Shown: piece after piece, positions 25,101 to 37,197 of the stretch
Position numbering within the stretch: the stretch's first letter is position 1
Layout: every line of letters begins with the position of its first letter
Source of the DNA: Liolophura sinensis
Lineage: Eukaryota; Mollusca; Polyplacophora; Chitonida; Chitonidae
Length of the DNA stretch: 64,000 nucleotides
Assembly: GCF_032854445.1 (NCBI RefSeq)
Contig: NC_088305.1
Location: 8,169,717-8,233,716 of the forward strand
Reading direction: 5' to 3'
Made by a program: the position numbers and the translations under genes
Notes under the pieces: model-generated
What the model saw: only the letters and a program-made list of their open reading frames with translations
Told to the model about the DNA's origin: nothing
Database searches by the model: none

Positions 25101-28100
25101 CGCCAAGAGACAGGATATAGCTATCACAAAGAGTAAGCTTAGCGATGATAGGAAGATCATGAGGAAGCGTTTCCGACTCGATGATGTCTCCGGCGATGTG
25201 GTATCCACTGCGATTGGCGGAGAAACAGGAACGTTTAGACTTTTCTGCAAACGCAAACAAAAAATAACGATTGTTCGCTTACTTTATGTTTTGATTGTCT
25301 GAAATTTCATTATTTATTTATTTGGTTGCTTGATGTTTTACGCTGTAAAATGAAGAATATTTCACTAATATGACGGCGGCCAGCATTATGGTGGGAGGAA
25401 ACCAGTCAGGGCCCAAATGAAACCCACGACCATCCGCAGATTGCTAACAGACCTTCACACTTTTTGGGAGGTTCCTGGTTCACTGCGACGCGCTGGCACG
25501 CTAACATACCCGACCATAAAAAAACCCGAACATAAAGTCAGCCAATAAAGCTGAATTCATTTAGTAGTATTCGAGAAATGTTGTAACCTATTTTAAAAAT
25601 TCTACACCGCTCATCAACAAAACAAATAGCAAACAATCCTCAGTACCTAGCCACTCATTTGGTGACGCCATGTTGCCATGTTATACCTATCTAGAGTGAC
25701 TTCACAAAACGTAGGAACTTTCCCATACTATCCAAAAAATAATGCAAAGTCACAATATTTTTTTTTCAAGCAATGACTCTCCCGAGGCGATGTTCTTGTC
25801 AGCTCACCTTGACAAGGTACCGCAGTAACCTGGTTAACATATACGCATTGTGACACGGGCAGCCGTTCTCAGTTCCCTGCTCATAAATGTTTGGTACAAA
25901 ATGCATCAGCTTAACACTTAAACTAACAGCAAAATCCAATTTATTGCATCGATATCTGCCTATCCACTACAAAAAACCACACTGACAATTGAGAGCTGAT
26001 AGTTTTTTTGATTTAACAGGCAAGTATCACGTGAAGCGTTCAGCGCTAGTCATTGGTCAGGTTCATAAGGGCTTCTACAACATGGCTACTCGCAGTGAAT
26101 TGTCCCTTAATGCCATATGCCCAATGCTGAACTTCATCTTCTAGGCTTTCAAAACTTATAGAATATTTTGACATACTTTTCTGTGATAACTGTGTCCTAT
26201 ATCATTTTTCTATGTGTATATAGTGGCAGACTTTATGTTTCCTTTAAATCACCGTGAGGATAAACGAATTCTTCATTTCTCTACACGTAGTCATTAGGGT
26301 TAACTTGTATATTATCAGTATTGCTGATAATAAGGCATCTAAGTAATAGTTTCTGTGAAAATATAAGATTTTACACGGTTGCAGTTTCCTTTATTGCTCA
26401 GTCATCAAAACGATTATATATCAGACTTTCCTTGCTGTCACTGAATGTGGGGCCTGTAATGGTCTTACTTTCGTTGAGGATCATTTGTTTTAAACCAATA
26501 TGGTGTATATGACCTGGTTTCACGAAACTTCTTAAGTTCCGTAAATTGCTTAAGTCTGTAGTGTTTTGCTGAAGTCTTACATGGAGTGTATCTCAGAAAA
26601 GAAAATTAGGCCTAACACTACATGAGTATATTAGTATTACGTTGCTAAGGGGAAAATCATAAGTGTCATGAAACCGGGCCTAGATATTTTCGTTATATCA
26701 GGGAAAGCTGGTCAGTACAACGCCAAAGACCTGTGGTTTATATTACCCTGAATAGACCAGTTTCCTCCTAAACACATGAAACTGACCGACATGGCATTAG
26801 CGAAAAGTATTGTGTTCAAGAATAATGACATAAAAACAAGCAAATTTGTGTCAGACTCGTACCTTTTCGGTTCGTTTCCACGAGCGTAGTGTACACGGAA
26901 GAGACATGACTGCCCCCAGAACAGGCACAAGGACGTAGGAGGGGCAAGGACGGACCCACCTCAAAGGCAAAACACTGTCAGACCAGCGGCTTCTAGAATA
27001 GCAATGAGGATACCCTGTGGAAGGCAAAATATGTTCATTGTGGATATTCTACCTAATACAGATCGACACTCGTACATAAAGCACATTACATATCGTAACT
27101 GGCCAATAATTATTTATTTATAGTCTGTTTCATTTAACTTATCTCCTATGCTTAACTATCTCTAAAATCGCTCATGATCATTACCAAAATTTCCCCTTTT
27201 TAGGTGCACGTAATACCACAAGCTATACATACATATGCTAGACGTGCACACTATATTACCAAGAAAATGCATTTATACCCTTTTTCAATCCATGTTAAAT
27301 TCCTTAAGCTTATTTTTCAGGCGAACATTTCATTGCATCGAGTGACGTCATAATTATTAAGAAAACAAATGGCATGCTGGACAGTGGGCGGAATCCAGTA
27401 TGATTTGACGGATGTATGCATGTATGTATGTATGTATGTATGCTTGGGGTTTAACATCGTAATTTTTCAGTCATACGACGACGAGGTGTCATTAGGTGCG
27501 TGTACATATATTTTGTCTCCTTTTGGACAGGGCGAGTCCATGCTTCTAAAGTTCTGCCATCACTGAAATATCAAACACCTGGTCAGACGCCATGTTTGAA
27601 ATTGTTATCAAGGTTTGGTATAATGTACTATAAATAAGTGAAACTTATTTTATCTGTAGTAGCCATATGATCTCACGAAAGAACGGCTTCAGGGCTCAAT
27701 GTTACGAAACTGTGTTATAACAGAAAATGAAGTTTATCCTCTGGAAGAATGGTGTTACGGCGTGAAGTTATATATCATGCCACTTCTCTATAAACAATTA
27801 TAATGTGTATTCGCAGGGAGAGTAGGGTTACGACGTGGAGTTATGTAGCATGCCACTTCTCTATAAACAATTATAATGTGTATTCGCAGGGAGAGTAGGG
27901 TTACGGCGTGAAGTTATGTAGCATGCCACTTCTCTACAAACAATTATAATGTCTATTCGCAGGAAGAGTAGGGTTACGACGTGGAGTTATGTATCATGCA
28001 ACTTCTCTACAAACAATTATAATGTCTATTCGCAGGGAGAGTAGGGTTACGACGTGGAGTTATGTAGCATGCCACTTCTCTATAAACAATTATAATGTCT

Positions 28101-31100
28101 ATTCGCAGGGAGAGTAGGGTTACGACGTGGAGTTATGTATCATGCAACTTCTCTATAAACAATTATAATATCTATTCGCAGGGAGAGTAGGGTTACGACG
28201 TGGAGTTATGTATCATGCAACTTCTCTATAAACAATTATAATATCTATTCGCAGGGAGAGTAGGGTTACGACGTGGAGTTATGTAGCATGCCACTTCTCT
28301 ATAAACAATTATAATGTCTATTCGCAGGGAGAGTAGGGTTACAACGTGGAGTTATGTAGCATGCCACTTCTCTACAAACAATTATAATGTCTATTCGCAG
28401 GGAGAGTAGGGTTACGACGTGGAGTTATGTAGCATGCCACTTCTCTATAAACAATTATAATGTCTATTCGCAGGGAGAGTAGGGTTACGGCGTTTGTTTT
28501 AATCGCTTGTGAGGCTGCTATGGTCAAACACATCACTGTCTATTATACAGCATGCCACTTCCCTTTAAATAATTATAACGTCTCTCGAGGCAATGAAGTC
28601 TTGTTCCCGAAAACAGACTTATGGAGTTATATGAAATAAAAACAGTATTCTAACTGCATTTTCTGGGCAATAATATGGATGTCCAACATAGGAATACGTG
28701 GAGTTTGTGATGTTATGTGTCACTAAAGAAAGTTTGGTTGGATGTGTTAGGATGAGTGTGTTTAGAAATAGCTGTCTACCGAATGATGATTGGCTGACTT
28801 CAGTATTTCTTATTTTTGTTTGCTGTATTATTGTTTGCATTATTTGTTTTTGTATTGTCATTTCAGTCTGTAACATATGTCAAGCGCCTAGCAATTGTGA
28901 TGAGAAGGTGCTTTAATCGCCTGCTCAGGAAAGGTACTCAAACTGACAGATAAATAAACACATGATTAATTCCGTTTAACATCCATTAAGTTTGTATCTG
29001 ACACTTTCGGTGTTTAGTTTTCGTACTATTCCTGGTTCTTTGTTTGCCAAGCACATTTTACATACTGTAGCAGATGTCCTCGTCGTAAGAGGTAATCTAG
29101 TTACCATGACAAACCAGAAAATGGACACATATAAAGCGCGACACATAGTTACCTCTGTATATGTAACCAAGAATTATATTAATATATTTACTTATTTTAT
29201 TGGTGTTTTATTTCAGGAATATTTTACTTATGCGACCACAAAATTCACATGCCAGACAAATGGACGAAGTTTTAGCCCGCTTACGAATAAGGACGGACAG
29301 ACAGGCGGGCAGACAGACAGACAAACAGACAGACAAACAGACAGACAGAAGTATAACAACTCTTGCCGATCGCGGTAATCGCCAATCAAATAAGTAAATA
29401 ACCTTAGATATTTTCCCTGTTTAACTTCTACGTGTATTTGAGAAACATGTGTACAAGTGTAACACTTCTACACGTATTTGAAGAAAACAACAAGGTGCTG
29501 ATCCAGGCGATGAGTAACCGATATTTGTGAGTTGGCCGAACGTCGAATAAGTTGTCCGAAGGTCGGGAAGTACGTGGGTGAGATGCACAGGAGCATTATC
29601 TGACACGAGCCCCGGATGTTGCGTTAAGCAATGTGGTGAACGGGTTCAGGTCACAACGACCGGAATGTCACCAGACGGATTATTGCGCTAGCCTGTTGTC
29701 TGCTATCTAGCTGACGTTTCCCCGGCCTAATTCCTAGTTCACTTTTTAAAAAAAGCTCTATGTTGTTTGTGCTGAGCCAACAACAACAATGCCTTGTTTC
29801 CCTTTGTGTTTTGTTTCTCAAAGAGGCGGTTGACGGGATAAGCCGAAAAGGAGACGACGAGTGAATGAGAGTGTTGAACGCCATGTTTGGCTCTACCGAG
29901 GATTACCGAATATTTTTAAAAGCACTTGGATTATGGCGAAGGCTAGCCTCCATCACTTTTGACGATGCTTTCAGAACAGCAGCTTTCGCCTTTGTAAAGT
30001 ACAAAGTCGACATATGAATCTCAACCTGCCAGCCCCATTAATTTGTCGGGAAACATTTGTGTTTTATAAAAAATACAACTTTTACCTTTCACTTGATGAC
30101 AAATTTTCAATTATTTAAAAAAACAGCCAGATAACAGGATTTACAAGTTGACGTATCGCTTTCTCCTGTGAGACAACAATCGCTACTATGCACAAGTTCT
30201 TCCTGTGTCGGTTTTAATGCCGTTTTGGTCTCAAACCGCTCAGTTTGAGCAAGGGACCCATAAATAATCATTCTCCTCGCTCGCCTTACTTCACTGCTTA
30301 CACTAAGCAACCTTGACCTTTAGGGGCTATGTCGCGTACCTACATGTGAGCTTGCTCAGGTCTAGCCTCATCACTGGTGTCCTCGCGTCGATCTGTTTAA
30401 TCAACATTTATCAATAAACTTGTTTCACTGTCGGTTAGAATCATCTTTTGTGCAAGTGTATAAAGAATAAATGGAACCACATCACTTCCTACCTCATCGC
30501 CGTGATCTCAGTGAAGTCGGTGTTGTTCAAGATTTCTGTACAAAATTTGCTAGTGGTGGAAATGATGAAAAGCGAACATTAGAGAGTGGTATAGTAAATG
30601 ATTTATGTATGTATGTGATTTCTGTTTGTATTTTACGCCGTACTCGAAAGTATTTGACTTATACGACTTCGGCCAGCATTATGGGAGGGATCCGGGCAGA
30701 GCCCGGGGGAAACCCACGATCATCCGCAGGTTGCTGGAAGAACTTCCCACATACGGCCGGAGAGGAAGCCAGCATGACTTGACTCACATTAACCGCATTG
30801 GTGAAAGGTTCCTCGGTCATTGCGCCGTGCTGGCGTGCTAACGCCCTCGGGCATGGAGGCCCCTGTGATAAATGATGACAGAGGTGTAAAGTTTTAGCCT
30901 CCAGTTGTAGCGTTATTGTTTTAGGAAAGTTAACAGATTTGAAAACTACATTCTAGTTTATATTAGAAACTGTATGTCAGAAGATGTGTTCATGTTTAAA
31001 ACCCCATGACGTAAAATACAATTAATTGAATGCCAATAATGAACATAAAAAATTACCGCTTACAGTCTTATATTAAAAGATCGTTAAATGTTTTGACAGA

Positions 31101-34100
31101 GTTTAATTTTAAATGTGGATTATGAAAACTAAAAACAAACCTTCTTGTTTTGCTGCAATGAGCAAACTTGCCTTACTTCTGTCATTGTCGCATGAGCTGG
31201 CATGTATGCACATTAACAATTTAATATTCGGCTAACACATCTGGGTCAGCGGACCAAAGATGTATTGGTCTTCTGCCGCATGACTTACCGCAAACACAGC
31301 AGCAATGCTCGGCCATTTCTGCAGTTCGCCTCTGACCAAGAAGGAAGTATTCCATAAAAGAACGAGAAAGCCGAACACTTCTGGTACCAACAACAACACC
31401 ATGACAGCGGTGTACCTAAAACATAAAAATCCATCCAGTTTGGCACTAAATTCCCAACTGGTCAAAGCCAAAAGCAATATTTCATATTTTATTCAGTTTT
31501 ACATGGGTAGTGTAACTATGAATAACGAAAGAATCACTTTGGTTCAATTTTCCGTCTCCTTTGTTTGCCATCATAAGGAAACCAAAATAAAGTGCCGAAA
31601 TAACTCGTCAAAATGAGCCTTTCGTTTTTACTACTCATGTCTAACACTACTTATGTATTATGTTAACTATTCAGTTGACTATGTGGTTTATTCAGTATTT
31701 TGTATCTTGTATGAAAATTATATGTATCTTTTATGTATATTGTATGTATCTTTTATGTATCTTGTATGTATATCATATGTGTCTGGTATGTATCTTGTGT
31801 GTATCTTATATGTAACCATTGCTCTTTTTGCCGCGATTAGCGAAATATTCATTACGACGACATCTAAATGAACCGTAACTCAGGAGTAATGGTTGAAGGA
31901 CTTACTTTGTGTGTCACATCGTTTGTTGTCTAAGCACTTAAAAATTTATTTATTTCAATTATTTAACTGGTGTTTTATGCCACACTCAAGAAAAGACCGC
32001 AGCCAGCATTATAATGAGAGGAAACCGGGCAGAGCCCTGCTGAAACCCACGACCAACCACAGGTGGCTGGCAGACCTTCCACGTACAGCCTTAGAGGTTT
32101 GGGTCATTGCCTAAGCACTAACAAGCTACTTGTACTCCCGCTACTATATACATTATCTATGGTCAGTGGGTACATATCGTTATGTGGAAATGGAGCAGAA
32201 AAAAGACAATTCCTCCAGTGATAAGACACACCGTAGAAAAAGCTGGCTTTCATAAAATAGAGAAAAATCGTAGTAGCCACTGACCTCCCCTGTTTTTGCT
32301 TAGAGTAGATCATATATTTTTTATCAACCATCGACACAAAGCGATTATTTTTTGCTACCTCTTGGAGATAGAAAGCGACTTAATGGTGAACGGCAGCAAA
32401 AATGTCCTCTGCAGACCTATTACTTTTTCAGACTGCTAAAGTGTCTTATTGAAATTATTCAGGCAATAGGTATTTTTAATAGAAATATGTACAATTTTCC
32501 AATGTAAAATTTTACGGAAACTCCCATTGTCTCAAATGTGGTAGCTTCTTTGGTGTTGCAATTCATGCTTTTTTCAAATCAATCATCAATATACACGTAT
32601 ATATACTCTGATACATTTCGACTTCAGATTAAATGCCTTTTGAATCCAAGCGCTCTAATGCCAGTCGTCAGGCAAATGGGCCTTCCAGGTAAATAGTTAT
32701 AAGGATAATTCCTATTATCCTGCATCAGACAAAATACATCGCTTTTCATTGGATAACAACGGTCACGTGAGGTACAGATACATTCTCGAATCCTGCAGAC
32801 GTCAAATGTGTCTGCTGAGCAGGTTTGTCGGATTGTGAATACAATGGTCACATCGCTGAATCGATTCACCTATACATCGGTTTTCTGCACTGAATTGATG
32901 GGTCTTTGCAGGATAAATTCGTTAGATGGTTACTCAGTGATGTCTACAGGATTGAGGATTATTGATCTCATATATTTTCATATCGTATCATGGAATTGAT
33001 GGGTCTTTGCAGGATAAATTCGTTAAATGGTTACCAAGTGATGTCTACAGGATTGAGGATTATTGACCTTCTATATTTGCATATCCTATCATGGAATTGA
33101 TGGGTCTTTGCAGGATAAATTCGACCTCATATATTTTCATATCCTATCATGGAATTGATGGGTCTTTGCAGGATAAATTCGTCAGATGGTTACTCAGTGA
33201 TAGCTACAGGATTGAGGATTATTGACCTCATATATTTGCATATCCTATCATAGAATTGATGGGTCTTTGCAGGATAAATTCGTCAGATGGTTACTCAGTG
33301 ATAGCTAGAGGACTGAGGATTATTGACCTCATATATTTGCATATCCTATCATGGAATAGCCGTCTAACTAGTAAAATCCCATTCAACATGAATCTCTAAA
33401 GAGTAAAGAAAGTTATTAAGTACGACGTATATACTGTCCCTACCTCGGGTTAAGCGGAATTACACAGTAACTGTAAAAGTTAAGAAACTTAGAGTGAAGG
33501 CGTTTGATGGAATAACCTTGTCACTCTAAATCGCTTTAACTACCAACAGGTTAGAATCGAGGTGACTTACCACTGCTCATCGTGGACGTCTTGGTAGCCC
33601 TTGAGACTCAGTAGATAAACCAGGGACACTTTGCTGGTCACTAGTAGCGCCGTGTTGATCAAGCCCGTGAAACATCCCAGCAGTATCTGCGACACAAAGC
33701 GATTAATTTATTAATTCATGTAGTCATTTTATTCTTTTTCGGTGCCTTAGCAAAGCGGAGTACCCGGAATAAACCACCAACAATACACAGATTCCTGGCA
33801 AACCCTTTTCACTTAAAACCGCATCCGAAACAGCGAAAGTTCGAATCCGCCTTATCCATGGTTGCAGCGAACGAAGGCTTTAACCTGCGAGGCCCATAAA
33901 TATAACTCTTCAATGTGTACATTTAATAGATTAATAAGCTCCCATTAATTAATATAAAAACGCTGAAATGCGATTTTGATGCCTTTTTATTGATAGCTGG
34001 GACTACGATTATGAACAATTCCTCAACCTAACGTTGAATTAGAGAATTACGATGGATGTTCGACCTTTGAATAAAAAGTCAGTATTCGTTTTGTGGAATA

Positions 34101-37100
34101 GCCTTTGAAGCGCTAGAGCTTTTTACAGAAGGCAATAGGTTTTTGATATCGGCTACAAAAAGTGAAGTCAAGACACCCGTTGAAGTCAATTCTAAAGATA
34201 CTATATTGAGAAAAGCAGACAGCTTTCTTATATTCGAGTTAACCTGCGGATGGTGGTGGGTTTCCCCCGGGCCCTGCCCGGTTTTCTCCCAAAATAATGC
34301 TGGCCGCCGTCGGGTAAGTGAAATATTCTTGAGTACGGCGTAAAACCTATGTTTACACGTAGGCTTATAACATTTCTGTACCAAGAATTACATCATATGT
34401 TTACCTGTGTTTACACTATCTTTGTACCAAAATGGTATTTTATATTTACCTAGCTCTACATATGTGTATTATACGCTTCTGTTACTCTGTATGTATCCCT
34501 GTTATCAGACCTGTATGTGGGCTCCTGGCCTGTTGGCTCTGAATATTAATAAACCATAAACCATAAACACCAATCAAACAAATAAATAAATATATTCGAG
34601 TTCAAGAAATGTTACATGTAATTTCACCAAAATGCGAGCAATATAGTATTTTCAGTTGCTCCTTTTCTTATTTACTGGTGCTCCTTATCTCATTCCTCTA
34701 GACAGCTCCCGTTGTGGAAGACCGATGAGGCTGCGGTGTATCACTTCGCGCACGTGTTGACCTCTCCTCTTAATGGGGCGGTAATCCGTGCTAAGACATG
34801 TTGTTGTTATCCAGAGCAAAAGACGTTGAACGTAAGGTCGGCTTTGACCGGTAGTTTAAGCTCTCTTCAGAAAGTAACATCTCTACGAGAGATTAGGACT
34901 TTTACGAATTCGAGCATGGAGCTAAGCATAGAAATCTTCAGTTAAATATAAAGACGCTGTGTAGCCCCATTAGGACTATTGTCGCTGCACGCTCACATAC
35001 GATTCAAGTCCCGCGAACATGTCTTTGGACGCGTCGACGCCTTCTCCATTTTACACTCTGACATTATACGGGATTAGAGTGGTTGGTCTGCTTTTAAGCC
35101 GCGCAACCGTAATACAGATCTACTACTACATCCAGTACAACATTCGGTCTTCAGAATATGGTCTTCTAATATTATAAAATACTATGTACAGCATAGAGAG
35201 TAAAACCAGATCAGCGATGACAATGTGGTAAGTAGCAAATGGTTACGCATAACCGGTGAATTACCTCTACACTATACAGGGTAAAACCAGAACGGCGACG
35301 AGAGCGTGATAGTTGGGCAAATGGACACAAGTAACCGATAAAATACGGCCTCCTGTCAGTTAACCTGAACTAGACTTTTAACTGTTGATGTAAATGCTTC
35401 AATGACAGCAGTTTACACGCCCTTGATACCTATTTATTTAGAGATAACAAACATTGAATAAACGCCCTGGGTGGTTATAACGATTAGCCAGATTCATTTT
35501 TATAACAACATCCCATTTTTTCATACTGGAATATCCAGTGTTGATTGAGGGCCAACTCAGCAGTACTAGGCATTTAAATCAGCGAAATTCTACGAGAGAA
35601 AATTCCGTGAAATGAACCGATGAATAGCTGAATACGCGCAAACGGAAAATCTCGTCACACTGTAGCCATGCAGAAGTTTGGAAATTTCACAATTTTGTTT
35701 CACTTTGAGTCAAATATTTGTAGTGTAACACAATGCAATATAATACGCGTGCGCTATGATGCTGGCTGCTCATGACTGCGCTTAAAAATGAGACGACCAA
35801 ACCCCAAGTCAGTTGTCACGTGCTCCACCGGAAGTCTGCTGTTTACCAGTCTCAGTATCGCGTCTAAATGATGGGAAAGAATGCTACGCCATGACATCGG
35901 TGTTTATCTAGTGTCCGGAGATTCTAACTCTATTCCCCGGTAAACTGTGGACAATAAAGGCTCATCCCACGATTAACACCTATTGCCAAACCTCCAACGT
36001 TTAAACAAACATGACATCAAATGAACAATTGTGTATCTGGCGCATGTGTTTCATTGGATTTCAGAGCGGACCTTTTTCAATGCGGTAATTAAAAGTACTT
36101 TTGGCAAATTTCTCTCCCGTATACGTTTTGAGCTGGCGATCTAAATTTGTCCACAACGCCTAGTTGACTTTTCCATGCATGTTAATCAGAGGGAAAACAC
36201 ACACGCGAAGAATTCCAAACAATATTGATCAAATTTCCTGAGGTAATACGGATTATTTACTTGTTTTCATTTACTTTTCTTGTGTAATCCAATTTTGTAA
36301 TTTTCTTTTTCAATTGAATTAACAACCTTATTCAATATATGGCACAATGCTAACATTGTAATGCAAACCTGTTTCTGGACAGAGTTATGAATCTGACACG
36401 GAGAACGGTTTTATTAATCGCCATCCAAACCGTTTACCGTGCTATTATGCAAGTTGTCAAGTAATCGAAAAATGTATCTCAGTTGCGCTTTGACTTGTAA
36501 CTGTCCAAAAACCCAACATGGTGATCTAATTACAGAAAGACGAGAACGATTTATTTATTTATTTATTTATTTATTTATTTCACTGGTGTTTTACGCCGTA
36601 CTCAAGAATATTTCACTTATACCACGGCGGCCAGCATTATGGTGGGAGGAAACCGGGCAGAGCGAGAATGTAAGCATTAGAAATAAATATTATCATGCAT
36701 TAACAAAACTTAAATGGAAATTAGGTAGAAAATCTTCAGTTAGCACTGGAAATAAACACATTTCATTTATCAATGCACATCAGTGGAACAATTTGAATAA
36801 TCCTAACTCAGACATTTTTGAGGTGGTCGTGAAATGCGTCCAATGCCTTGTAGTGTAAACAAGCTGGCTTTGTGAATTAACCTGTGTCAACACGCACCTG
36901 ACAAGGTGTGCTTCCCTTTGTTTTGCCGACAGCCTCCCCTAGCTCACCTCACAACCCTGTAATTGGGTACAGGTGAAATTTCAACATGGCCTGGGGAATG
37001 ATATGAGTGGTAAAAACCCGATATATACATGTAGGTGTGGATATGTTGTGTGGAGCGTCCAAATAGGGTATTGTATAACACCACACCCAGGCGCCAGCTG

Positions 37101-37143
37101 TACTAAAATCATGGTACACAGCTCAGGCTGCTAATTTATCATG

Positions 37144-37197
<54 letters not shown>

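Noticed and set aside
26712-26930. 72-codon minus-strand frame overlapping exon 4 of chitin synthase 1
   Set aside because: It is the downstream continuation of the frame that hits TGA in exon 4, opens with TTG and matches no chitin synthase segment; it runs past the donor.
29421-29606. Minus-strand frame with DNAPVH and YSSPGSAPCC reminiscent of a mariner transposase
   Set aside because: Only two short motifs, with spacing and flanks not matching; too little to call a transposon relic, though possible.
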